Of a stretch of DNA of 64,000 nucleotides, positions 11,510 through 22,910 are shown piece after piece. The notes beneath the pieces were generated by a model. It was not told the DNA's origin. It worked only from the letters and a program-made list of their open reading frames with translations, and made no database searches. Origin of the DNA: Dermatemys mawii (lineage: Eukaryota > Chordata > Testudines > Dermatemydidae); contig ML677343.1 in NCBI GenBank assembly GCA_007922305.1, positions 29,207,915 to 29,271,914 of the forward strand. The letters run 5' to 3'. The position numbers were made by a program, and so were the translations under genes. Within the stretch, counting starts at the first letter, position 1. Every line of letters starts with the position of its first letter.

Positions 11510-12085
11510 GGAACATAAGAACTGCCATACTGGGTCAGACTAATGGACCATATGGTCCAGTACCCTGTCTCTAAAGCACAGGAACAGGACAATTTTGGAG
11601 AGATCCATCCCTGTATTCCCCTCCTGTCTTTTGCCAGTCAAAGTTTAGGGTTGCCCTGAGCATGGGGTTACATCCCTAACCTCTTGGCTAATAGTCATTG
11701 ATGAAACTGTCCTACATGAACTTATCTAGAACTTTTTTGAACTCAGTTATGTTTTTGGCCATCACAACATTTCCATTGCAATGAGTTCCATAGGTTAATT
11801 TTGTGTTGTGTGAAAAAGTGTTTCATCTTCTTTGTATTAAACCGTCTGCCTGTTAATTTCATTGGGTAACCTCCGGGTCTTGCATTGTGGGAAAGGATAA
11901 ATAACACTTCTCTATTCACTTTTTCCACACAATTCATGAATGTATAGACTTCTTCCCCTGCAATCCCATTGTCTCTTTTCTAACCTGAACAGCCTTGATC
12001 TCTTTAGAGTCTCCTCATATGGAAGCTGTTCCATACCCTTGATCATCTTTGTTGCCCTTCTCTGAACCTTTTCCAGTTCCAGTTT
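11510..12085 (-). mobile_element. CR1 LINE 3' fragment, antisense
   Basis: The left edge 'aggaacataagaactgccat' is the CR1 3' terminus in reverse complement. On the minus strand, 11912-12142 includes LELEKVQRRATKMIKGMEQL and PYEETLKRSRLF, the C-terminal ORF2 signature also seen in the copy at 1000-2253. The ORF then degenerates into frameshifted sequence. The reverse-transcriptase catalytic region is missing. Confidence 0.87.
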
Positions 12086-12657
12086 TTTCCCCACACTCCT
12101 AATCAACAAAAGTTTTGCGGACATAAGTGCTATCGTAGACATGGCCTAAAACTAAACTGTTTCTAGAACTATTAGGACATGTTGCAACAGCATTCTTGAC
12201 ATGTGCACAGAGACTGACTTCTAGTATCTCCTCCAAAGTTTTCACTCCAGTGCTCTTCCCTCCAAGTTCCATGCAGGTTGCTACAGTGAGTAAGCTTCGT
12301 TGGGGCAATTTGCAGAGTAACGAAACGTTAATGAAGGTAGCAGAATCTGGCCCAAAATGATTTACAAAATGTTAATTAATTAAGCATAAAAACATCCCTG
12401 TGGGGCAAGCACTATTGGGTCAGATTCAGTCTTGCTGGTTCACCGGCTAGGGCTTCTGTGCCTCTTGGAGCAGTCACTCAAAAGCAGGCTAACAGCAGTG
12501 CTGCTGCCTCCCCTCCTACGGGATTTCTACTGGGGAGATTTAATCTCTTGAATATAAACCCTTGTGATGCAGGGCATTTAGGCACAGTGCTGCAGCTGAA
12601 TCCTGGCATTCATTCCCGGACTGGCCTGGCCATATTGGGAAAGATTGCCACCTCACT
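12086..12657. other. Non-coding; remnant of a 'TGTCTACA' MITE
   Basis: Around 12119-12146, 'ataagtgctatcgtagacat' followed by 'ggcc' resembles the terminal part of the turtle MITE family that is complete at 21685-21946. No mate terminus was found. The rest is unassigned. Confidence 0.35.
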
Positions 12658-13263
12658 GTGCTGTGTCAGGGTTATGTTATTTTGCCATCTTGAATATATG
12701 TAAGTTGTTCTTTGGACTCCATGTTGGAGCCCTTTGTTTGTCAGAGCTTGGCACCTTTAGGCAAAAAGAGCAGGAAAGCATAAGTCACATGATAGATATA
12801 ATCTGCCCACTATTTAAGGCCACTCCGCCTGTCAGTGGGGGTTGCCCATCCCTGAGGCAGATGGTGAGCCACAGTTTGGTCACATCTGTGGGCTACTTAT
12901 CTGCATGCGAGATAGCAGATGGAAGCTATCTGACAGCCATAGTCACACCACCATACAGGACGCCTCAGAGGTGGGGGAGGGTGTAAAATCTAGAGCCTGC
13001 CAGTTGGAGCCCTACTATGTCTAAGGGAAAGAGTGCTTACCTGTCTACATGGGTGCACCTCGTCTCTATGGAGTCACTCCTGTCCAGTCTGTCATTGAGT
13101 ACAGCTTCAGGAAATGGTAAAGGAGACATCATCAATGCAGTGTGAAAGACAGTGAATGCTTGTCACAGTGGCAGTGTTTGTTATCTGTTTAGTTATCTGG
13201 GAGTTCTCTCTTATCAAATAAAATTGTACCCTGGTTTACTTAATCTAGTTGTCTGTCGTGCTG
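12658..13263 (+). mobile_element. Probable solo LTR of an endogenous retrovirus
   Basis: A 6-bp direct repeat GTGCTG flanks 12664-13257. The segment begins TGTCAGGG. It holds a TATA-like TATTTAAG at 12811-12818 and a polyadenylation signal AATAAA at 13217-13222, about 36 bp before the right edge, an order consistent with U3-R-U5. The right end (...CTGTC) is not the canonical CA, so the boundary or the identity could be wrong. No internal gag/pol/env sequence is adjacent, which fits recombination to a solo LTR. Confidence 0.45.
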
Positions 13264-16200
13264 ATGGGAGTAAAGGCAAAAACAACCCGTTGAATAGATG
13301 TGGGATAGGGAGATGAACTTGGGGACTGTGCTTGAACTGAATAATCTAGTCAACAGCCTTCCTGCCAACAGAAGCTGCCAGGTAATTTTTATTGCTTTGA
13401 ACTCCTTCCCTGTGTAACTGTGGACCACCTGAGGGGACATTTTCCACTGTTCATTTTCATGCATTTAATATGTCACTTATTTTTTTGTTTTTTCTCCTAT
13501 CCTGTAAAAACGACAACAAATAATGCTTTGCCGCAATCTAACATGAACTGGGTTTTGTCTGTTTTATTGGGGAAATCACTTGAAGGAAGTGGAACTCTCT
13601 TCTCTTAAGCGAGCTCGAGATAGGTGGGAATGGCCAGTGATTGGCTCAAGAGAATGGACAATCCCTCTGGAGCAGTGTCTTTGAAAAGTCTGCTTTGGTA
13701 TAAAAGGAAAAAAAATATAATACAAGAGAACCCAATGAATAAAGGGCACAGCACAAAGGACTCTGCAGATGATCACGAGGTTGACTAGATTACCGGATTT
13801 ACTAACAGGCTAACACCCAACTCTGTTGTAGAAAAGAGATGCTGGACAAGCAGCTTGGCTGTGCTATTGTCACAGATAAGTATGAGATTTGCTTCCACTG
13901 AAAATAGTATATTTTAACTTTAAAATAACACAGCCATTGAGGGAAGCAATATCTCTGTTAGTGTTATGCCTGTGTTCTCAGGTAGGGTGTGGCATCACTT
14001 ATCGATTTCGTCTCTGGATTGTTGTGTGGGACCCCCATCTGGTCCTAATTGGCAGCCAATGCTTTGACAGGTCAGTGGGCTCCATATGTGGGCAGTGACT
14101 GAGAACTTTTCCCCTTTATATGAGTGAACGCTCATGTGTGTGCGCTGTCTTGCTTGAGAATGGATCTCAACTCCTTCTACTGCAACTATTGACCTTTAGC
14201 TCTGTGATGGCTTTTATACATTCCCTATCTGCCCTGTAAAGGTCCTGGCAGCATAAGGCAAGCAATACGCTGGGCTTGAAGATGAAATGGTTACCTTCTT
14301 AAGGGTGACGAGATATCGGATTATCCCGTTATTGACGCTGACACACTCTTCTTGGAAACCTCATTCAAAACCACATTTCTCATGCTTAACAAATCACAGT
14401 TTTGATGCTGAAAAATGAGCTCACGTGCATGTAATTTGGAGACATATTTCTATTCTTGCTTTAGAACCAGAAAGACTGATCTCCCCATGAAGCTGATTTG
14501 ACAAAAGGAACCTGACACGTCAGGGCAATGCAGAACAGACAATGTAGGCCGGTAATGTATAGAAAACTTAGCCTATGGTGATGTCAGGTCTCATGATTCA
14601 ATTGCCCTCAAATTATGTGTGGCTTATCAGGCCTCAGATATATTTGTGGTTAAGCCTCACGACTAGTTCCCTACTGAGTGTGTTCCATCTGTATTACCAA
14701 CAAAAGGGAACAAATACCTTCAGTCCGACCTGAATACTATTCTTTCAACCGCAATACTTCTGCATTGGCGGCAGTCTGTGTGGAGTCTAATGAGAATAAC
14801 TCCAGCTGACAGTTCCATGAAGTATTAAAGAACATAAAACACATTCATAAATCACACTGGATTTCGCTGAACAAGGTTTGCCTTTTTTCCACTCTCGTCA
14901 AGGGTCCTCTGCATCTCTGTCATAGCCCCACACTATATATCCTTCATGTCCCAGGATGGATGCAGCCATTCTTCCAGCTCAGAGGGACTGGATGGAATTC
15001 CCTTCAGAATCTGGCTCTCCTTAATCATCTGGATGATTTGTTTTCATGCTCTGCTGCACCTAACTACTCCCTAATGACTACAGGAGCTACAGACTTGGAT
15101 AAGGATTCTAGCCCCTGGCCCTTTCCATATCCACACCAATAGTATTGCTATCAACAATTGAATTTTAATTCAAAAGCATCAATATAGAAATATCCAGATG
15201 ATTTTAATAGTAGATTAAAACCATATTTTTTTCTTTTAAATAAACATTAAGGTATGTATTTTTTTCTCCTTTAGAATTAAAGCGTAACCACGCTGCTCAT
15301 TCCAGAGGTTAAAAATATGAGTGCATGTTAAATAAATAGCTAACTTCCAAATCAGTCCAGTTGCCTGTATCACCAGTGAGGCCTCTTAATATAATGCAGC
15401 ATAAAAGAGGAAGAGGCCCTGGAAATTTGATAATCAGTACTAATATAAAAATAGGCAGAAACTCAGACAGCTCATAGTGAACTGTGCACCCATTAAAAAT
15501 TCAGTATTATACACATGCATGTCCTCAATTGTGTCTATATTACACATAGTTTAAGGAATCACATCTGAAGCCCTGGTTCAACAGTGTCCATTGCACACCC
15601 ACATTTGCTTCATATAATAATTCTTTCCAGCAGCCTATTACCCGCAAGAACTGATGTTGTCAGCCTAATTCACATAGTCATGCTATTTAAATCTTGTACA
15701 CTTTTTCTCGGCTATGGTTATGTACAAGCTCTAAATATTTTCCTTTTGAAGCGCAAATACCCTCTGTCCTCCCCTCCCCGCCCACCCCCCTTACACACCC
15801 ACTCAAGAAGATCACAAGAAAATGGTTAATCTGCACCATACTTTTACGACAATCTCCTTTTTTCAAAAAACCAAGGAGCCTCTCCACCCTGCTTACATTT
15901 TTATTTTCATGTTGCCATCGATTCAGGGAACCCTGACAAGCTGGGCTGTATTAATTTCCTTGATTGGCACCAAAAGTAAATTTACAGCTCACATTTCAGC
16001 TCCAGTCTGCTGTTCTGAATTTCAGCCCCTTTCATGCAAAGGATACAACTTTAAGCACTTGGTGGGCTGCATGGGCTTAATGAAGACTGTGGTTTTTGAC
16101 ACATCTTATACTTGCACTGAAACATCTTCTGTTTGTTCTGAATTCTCCTGGGGGCGCTGGGATTATGGATCATCTGGCCTGAAATATATCCTTTTTGTTG

Positions 16201-16884
16201 CTGAAGAAGAGGAGTATTTTCCTTTATTACAAAGAAAATAGTCATTGCAGAAACTGTGGGTTTTCTTACACCCTTGGAGACGTCTCATACATAATGGAGC
16301 TACATTGTGGGCCATCAGACACTAAATGTGTTTACTTTGGTTAGCTCAACATGAGTTATGACCCTGAAATGCCTGAGGTCTATGTTCTTGAATGTATTTA
16401 GGTATGACAAAGGGTTATATCATAAAATTAGATCACCAGATTGAGATCTGGTTAAATGAGATCTGAGAAATGATGTGCAGCGTTGTAAATTATGTTGCGG
16501 TCACATCCAGGTAGCCTGGTTGCACATGACTACAACAGCTAGAGAACATTTTTTTAAATTCTCCCCCCACCAGCACACACCCAGCATATTTTTAAATATA
16601 ACACACTCAGCCGTCTATAAAGCCTACCCCTGAAATGCATCCTGATGGAATCACACAAAGATTATTTTAGTTCTTGCATGCCAACATCTGCAGAATAATA
16701 ATAATAAAAACAAGGCTATGAACGTTTCAGCTTCCCTGAGGTCTGAGTAGTTACTAGGAACTCAGGCACAAGGATTCTGTCTCCAACCTGAAAATAGCTT
16801 GATCAATGGACAACTTTATTTCCATGTATTTATTTGCCATTCATTAATTCTTGTTTGAAGTACAGCCGTGCCTGGAGGACTCAA
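13264..16884. other. Non-coding, mostly unassigned
   Basis: No supported exon. A short stretch at about 14303-14330 (agggtgacgagatatcgg) resembles a terminus of the turtle MITE that also appears at 42990-43080. A 139-residue open frame at 15822-16241 has no recognisable domain. A C-rich run lies at 15770-15800. Confidence 0.4.
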
Positions 16885-17115
16885 ATGACCTTAGCTTGCC
16901 GCTGTGCTGGGTGCTGCATACACATGCACAGAGCAAGAGATGGGCCCTGCCCTGAGGAGTTTGCAGTAGAAATAGGCAAGATGGACAACAATAGGAGGAG
17001 AAACATAGGCACAGAGAAGTGAAGTGAATGGTTCATGGTCAGACAGCAGACCAAGGAAGGCATAGAACCCAGGAACCTGAGCCACAGTCCTGTGTCCAAG
17101 CCTCTAACCATAACT
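16885..17115 (-). mobile_element. CORE-SINE (MIR-like) with reptile tail, antisense
   Basis: On the + strand the order is 'tgctgggtgctgcatacaca' and 'gggccctgccctgaggagtt' (tail), then 'aggcacagagaagtgaagtg' (core), then 'cagaccaaggaaggcataga', 'acccaggaacctgagccaca' (tRNA-like head, reverse complement). This is the common amniote SINE in which a MIR-type head and core carry a separate LINE-derived tail. An antisense-strand open frame over it is not coding. Confidence 0.75.
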
Positions 17116-20100
17116 GTAACATGATTATACTTATTGGCCTTATAAAACATTAATATCAATCTCTGAGGTCGGGTCAAAGGAGGCTTGGCCCTTTAAGGAG
17201 CTCCTGGAGAATTATTATTATGCCTAATATTCTTCCCACCCTCACTGCTGATTACACTGCATCCAGCCAGGGAGCTGACAGGCAAGCTGAGTCAAAATGT
17301 GAAGGGAAACAAGACTGCATGTGGAGACAGTTCTGGGAAAATCTGCAGGGAGCAGTTTCAGACACCATTTTGTTCTTGGTCTAGTTTAGGTTCACATTAC
17401 TGTCTTCAATAGTGTTCCAGATGCCATCTCTCTGTAGGAGTCAGGATTGGGTGACAAAATAAGTAGCTATATTAGTGTGGCAGAGGTTCTGGATCTTTGT
17501 TGATACTTCACAGTTCATGACAAAAAAAAAAATCTACATAGGGAACTCACCAAGAGGCCCGTCCAAAACTAGTAAAAGCCAGTCCAGGTGGTCTATAAAA
17601 CGTGGTAATTGGCCGGGATCATTAAGCCTTTGAAAAGCGGCCATTAATCATCAATAACTGTCTTTGTATCTTTAGTATCCAATTCTTATTGAGTTAGTTG
17701 GAGAAAATGGTTTGGGTTCAGGGGGAGCTAGATACCAGAGACCTTCGGATACAACAAGAAGAATTGGTAACCAGACAAGAAGTGATGCTGAGAGTCTGGC
17801 GAAAGAGTGGTCACAGAGTGGATTGCATTGAGGGGATGTAAGCTATTTGTTATTTTTGTTTTCCCCCTGTAATTCATCTGAGTGCCTGATCTAGTATAGT
17901 TTATATGAAATGTAAATCTAGATATGTGACACAAACCTTTTATTTGTTTTAATTCCATTTGCTCTCTGTTTATAATACATCTTATTTTGTTAAGATTCCT
18001 GTTGTGTGGGTAATTTCATCCAGGCATCCCCAAAGAAAAGAGAACCTGTAACCCCCTTCTTATCTTTGAGAGAGGAGTAGCAGCTGTGGTATTTTTTACA
18101 GCATTCCAAAGTAGATGCCTTCTCCAGAAGCATTTTATGTGCTCATTATGTGTCATTATATGTTTATTGGTGTTTATTTTATTTATTATTTTATATATGA
18201 AAAAATATGCTCTGATGTTGGATTTATTGCTTTCCAGAGCTGGGGGAAAAATAGTATCAGGAATCCTTTTTATTAACTTTGCAAACAAATTCTGGTGAAT
18301 GTAGTTCTGTTTGCCCAGCCTTTCATTTATCCAGAGGAGATGTATAGATTGGACAATGGAAGAATAAATTTTGCCATGCTGCTCTATCAACGTACTTCTC
18401 CTTAGAATTGGTGAGACAATCTTAAAAGGTCAGATACAGTCATCTTGATACAAGAAAATCTCCCATTATATTCAAATACCTTCTTAAAATACATTTCTCC
18501 TGAAAAGACTAATGCACCAAAAAGTTTTATGCCTTCAGTGTTTGGAAAACAGATGTGGACATTAGTTTTGTAGTCAAACAAGGATGTTTGTACTCAAACA
18601 GTAGTATTTCCTGTTCATTGTTCACTGTTAGAGATTTGCTATTCACCGTTCATTTATCCCTAGTCTCCTGTTTTAAAGATTGTGCTCATGCAATCAGGAA
18701 GCAGAACTAATGACATGTGACTTAGGTGACCAGTCACACACTACAAATAATTAAGAGTAAATAGCCAAAGTATTCATTAACTGTCATCTCCTGACATTTA
18801 TACCCACTATCTGTCCACCAAATACTTGCAAATAACTACTACAGTGTGAAAAATCAGGATTCATTCATAGACATTTTAGCAATATGGAAAAAGGGGATTA
18901 AATTGATGAAATAATTTATCCAGAACCTATAATTTGACTGATTCTTGTTTGCAATTTGACTATAAACTATGCTGTATTTAAATTGTCAATAGGCTTTTTC
19001 TTTAAGAGTATATCCCATACTGCATAGATTGTAGACTATACCTATGAAGCAGTCATGTTATATTATAACTATGGAAAGCACAGATAGGTCTGAACAAGAA
19101 CTCTGAATCTGAGCTTTTTTGGTGATGATGTGGGTGATAGTTTCCAAAATCAGATTCAAGCCTGTTACCAACATTTACTGCTCAGGTCCATCTGTATTAG
19201 GCAGAACATATTGTCCTTGGATTTTGGGAATTGCTACAAGCATCTCTGAGCAGTCCTGACTGATCACGCTACCTTCCCAAGGAGTTGCGTTTTCCCGTTT
19301 CCATTAATGCACGGTCCAAAGAACTCTTTTGTGCACATTTAATTTGGGGTTTCACCTCAACGAGCCAGCTTATCATTAGTAGTTAATATTTGTATTTTTC
19401 ATAGTGCCTAGCAGCCCTAATGGTTGGAAGACTCTTGTCTCCTATTTTTCTGGGCAATCGTCATTACTGAAGGTCTGCTGCTCAACCCACAATTTTAACA
19501 TCTTTTTAAGCCAGATAGTAAAAAGTCCTTAGACTGATCCACAAATCAGAGCTAAATCTGTGAAGCTCTGTACTATTTTGAGAGAAGCTTTTGTTCTGTA
19601 AATGTAAATGCTCTGTGTAAAGAAAGTACGATGTATATTATCTATAAAGGAGCCTTTCTAAATCCATCTGTGTTTCGGGGGAAAAAAATAGGTCCACCTT
19701 AGTTTAATCTTCCTTTTAACGTGCACAAAAACATCTTTGAATGCTGCAGATTGTATTAACAATGCTCTGTCCCACCCCCTCTGTTTTCCAGAACAAAACC
19801 AGATTTTGGCTTGCAGGCAGAGAGAGCTGTAGGAACTGAAGGTATACAGAATTCCATGTCACAGGGAGAGCTGTGCAGTTCTGTTTGTTCTGGCGTGCTG
19901 CCCTTTTATTTATATGAACTTTTAGCCATTTTTCACTGTGCAGGGCCATCCTCAAGAGAGTATATTTCAGAAGGAAATCTATCTAAACTTTGATGAAAAC
20001 TGTCACATTACCTCCGTCTTGTAATTTGCCTTTGGTATATTGACCATATGAAAAATGCAGCCACCCACAAAATGATGAAAAGAAATCCATCCACCTATAA

Positions 20101-21291
20101 TAAAAAAATCCAGCTATTTATTTTCCTGCTGTTTGGATCCCTCCAGTTCACCACCTACATAGCCTTTGGAAGGCTAAAGTTATATGCAAGAAAACAAGAA
20201 AATGGATAGAAAAATCCATCTAACCAGACATTTCTATGACCATTTGGCCTCCTGACTTGATTGGAAAATATGCCTAATGCAGCAAGCTAAATAAACATAG
20301 TCACTGTGGTGTGGCAGTAAATAAATGGCTAACTTAATAGAATTTTGGTTACAGTTATGGTCAACTGCTGTGGAAGACCACTGCGAAATAGCAGTTTTTA
20401 GGAGTGTCTGAAAATTTGCAGATCCTTATTAGTAATGCCGCTTTTTAATCAAAGCCAAACCATTAGGAAGATCAGATGTTGGTTGGATGGGTGGCCTGAA
20501 TGATTTTACCATAACAGTCATTCCAAACATGCATGTGGAGTACCCCAGCTAATTCTGTAGATAAATTTGTCACATAGGAACCAATATACTAACCAGGCAG
20601 TTATTAGTGGCACAGACAATAATGTTAAAGTTAATAAAATGGCCTCTTCATGAATGCCGCAAGGTGGCCTTGGGATCTGCTCAGTCACTTGGGGAGACCT
20701 GAGTTTTACACTATTTCTCATATCTCCTCCCTGTCTTTCAAATAGGGCCAGACGTGCTAAAGAGACGATAAGCTTGGTGCTTGAATCTGACGACTAGGCT
20801 TATGGGATATTATTCTTAGCCTTCTTTCCTCATGGCACAAGGTCATCACATTAGGCCTTCCCCTTATGAGATGCTGATACAATGTCATGACATTGCAAGG
20901 CAAACACCACAACGTCATAAAGGTCAGACATGTAAAGCTGGGAAGCCTGGCTCTGAAGAGAACTCCACATAGTCCTCTGACTTTGGGGCTAATGGACCAG
21001 TTAAAGCACAAGAAATAAAGGAGTGATCGGCAGAGCTCGGTAAGGGCTACAGCTGACCGACTCCTCCCTAGAAAAGTGATATTTTTAAACAAATCAGCTT
21101 TATTCAGGCTATTGCTTTGGGTACTGCTCTTGAACATCCTGCCTCTGAAATACCTTAAAGGGAAGTATTATAGGTATTCTAACTGTAGACAATCAGCAGA
21201 GACAGGAGACTTCCAGAAGCTTCTGGGATGCATTTTTGATATTTTATGTCCGTATGAAGATGATTCTGTGAACCTTTCCTGAACCTTTCCA
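17116..21291. other. Non-coding, largely unassigned
   Basis: Four kilobases with no supported gene. A short tail-type repeat (aatatttgtatttttcatag, about 19385-19440) matches the 3' tail family at 6755-6890. A 124-residue minus-strand open frame at 18016-18390 has no recognisable domain. Confidence 0.4.
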
Positions 21292-21460
21292 GCTTCATAG
21301 ATTCACAGATTTTTAAGACCAAAAAGGACCATTCTGACCATCTAGTCTCACCTCTTTATAGACATAGACCATAGAACTTCACCAGTGATTCCAGCATGGA
21401 GCCCAATAGCCAGGGCTGAACATAGCTTTTAGAGAGACATCTAGTCTTGATTTAAATTAT
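21292..21460 (-). mobile_element. CR1 LINE 3' end, antisense
   Basis: The left edge 'cttcatagattcacagattt' followed by 'aagaccaaaaaggaccattc' and 'tgaccatctagtctcacctc' is the reverse-complemented 3' end of an avian/reptilian CR1 subfamily. This is a different subfamily from the 'cataagaac' copies. It is non-coding. Confidence 0.82.
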
Positions 21461-21678
21461 TCTTCCATTCCTGCTTCCCACCCTTCTCTAGTTTCCCGCA
21501 TTCTCCCAGACTTGTGTACTCTCTTTACAGTTTCCATGATCTGCTCCCTCTGCCCCATCACTAAGACCCGAGCCCCTACAGGATTTCATGGATCTTCTCT
21601 GACTCCTAGTTACACCATTACACAGACATGCACACACACTTTCCAGCTCTCTGGCTCCATTGCATTTCTGGAAAGGCA

Positions 21679-21952
21679 CAATGGATATGTCTACATGAAG
21701 GGCAGCAGCCCATGGCAGCAATCTCAGAGCCTAGGTCAACAGACTTGGGCTCTCAGGGATCGGGCTACCATGCTAAAAATAGTCATGTAGATGTTGCAGT
21801 TCAGGATCTGAAGCCTAGAGAGGGGGATGGGCTTCAGAGCACGAGCCTCATCATCTACACAGTTACTTTTATCAAGGTAGCCTGAGCCCCGTGACCCAGG
21901 CTCTGAGATCACTGCTGTGGACTGCCTCTCGCTGTGTAGACATAACCAATGG
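21679..21952. mobile_element. Short MITE with 'TATGTCTACA' termini
   Basis: The element at 21685-21946 is bounded by inverted termini: (A)TATGTCTACA on the left and its complement TGTAGACATA on the right. It lies between identical CAATGG direct repeats (21679-21684 and 21947-21952). It has no coding capacity. The family is abundant in turtles. Its transposase class is not evident, since a 6-bp duplication does not by itself settle the superfamily. Partial relatives lie near 12119 and near 25006 (ggcctcgtctacac). Confidence 0.65.
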
Positions 21953-22249
21953 GGCCAAAGCAGGCGCTACGCTCAGTCTTGGTATCTACAATTCACCTAG
22001 GCCTTCAAAATGAAGCAGAGGGAGCTAAAATATGGGTGCCTAAAACTGGGTGTTTGAGTTAATTATTGCTTCTCTCTATGGCCCCGATCCTGCAATGATA
22101 ACCACACAGGTGAACTGCTATTGACTTCAGTGGGGCTCCAATGTTGTTCACTTAATTGATCAGGGAGGACTATATGTGCAAGAGTTAACAGAGTTTCAAT
22201 AGAGCTATCTATGTAAGGTACAGTACTCACATAGACCCCAGCACCTTAG

Positions 22250-22435
22250 TCTCTCTATGCCTTAGTTCCCCATCTGTACAATGGAAATAATAGTACACTC
22301 CTGACTCACAGGGATGTTGTGAAGTGCTCAGATGCTAAGTGATTTGCCCAGGTCACACACAAAATCTGAGACAGAGTAGGGAAAGGAACTTGGGTCTTTT
22401 GAACCTCTGGCTAGTGCATTAACCTTTCTTTTCTA
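22250..22435. mobile_element. Mosaic MIR/CORE-SINE (sense core joined to antisense head)
   Basis: The left half, 'gccttagttccccatctgta' ... 'ctcacagggatgttgtgaag', is MIR core in sense orientation. The right half, 'tgatttgcccaggtcacaca' ... 'ggaacttgggtcttttgaac', is a MIR-type head in antisense. The two halves abut near 22335. Either two SINEs are inserted next to each other or one has been inverted. Confidence 0.7.
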
Positions 22436-22759
22436 TCTCATATTAAATGGCTCTTCCAAATAAATGTCAGTCTGTCTATCTATCTATCCCATTTTTGAAA
22501 GGATTAAATGGCAATACAGCCACACTTTTTTATGACATTGCTGTAAAACAAAGGGATGCGGTGATGTCAGCGCAGGAAAAATGTCCCAATAATCCAAGCT
22601 CTTTAATGCTGAATCTCCAAATAAAAACCCAGATGCTCTAGTTATATTTGAGTTTGACTCTGACAATTTGAAACCTCAATAGAAAAGAAAAAAAAAGACT
22701 TTAAAACGCAAACAGACTTATCTCCACTGATGTAGAACATGCCCAACCATAAGGCTGCC

Positions 22760-22910
22760 GCACTCTGCCAAGAATCAGAGGGGTAGCCACGTTAGTCTGG
22801 AATTGCAGAAGTGACAAAGAGTCCTGTGGCACCTTAAAGACTAACTAAAGTATTAGAGCATAAGCTTTCGTGGGCTAATACCCACTTCGTCGGATGCACT
22901 CTGCCAAGAA
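22760..22910 (-). mobile_element. Single-unit retroelement with 15-bp direct repeats (copy 2)
   Basis: A single unit of the family at 4638-4841 lies between perfect GCACTCTGCCAAGAA repeats (22760-22774 and 22896-22910). On the minus strand it runs from the 'catccgacgaagtggg' end to 'ggctacccctctga'. One to three bases at the junction (gca) could belong either to the element or to the repeat. The presumed 5' end again holds the hammerhead-like core CCGACGA - GTGGGT/GCCCAC - GAAA. This copy shows that about 120 bp is the complete transposing unit and that the palindromic copies are dimers. Confidence 0.8.

Noticed and set aside
15822..16241. 139-residue open frame on the plus strand
   Set aside because: No recognisable domain, no splice context, and low-complexity surroundings; length is not exceptional for chance in 64 kb.
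18016..18390. 124-residue minus-strand frame, Asn/Lys/Ile-rich
   Set aside because: AT-driven composition and no family recognised; possibly repeat-derived but not supportable as a gene.
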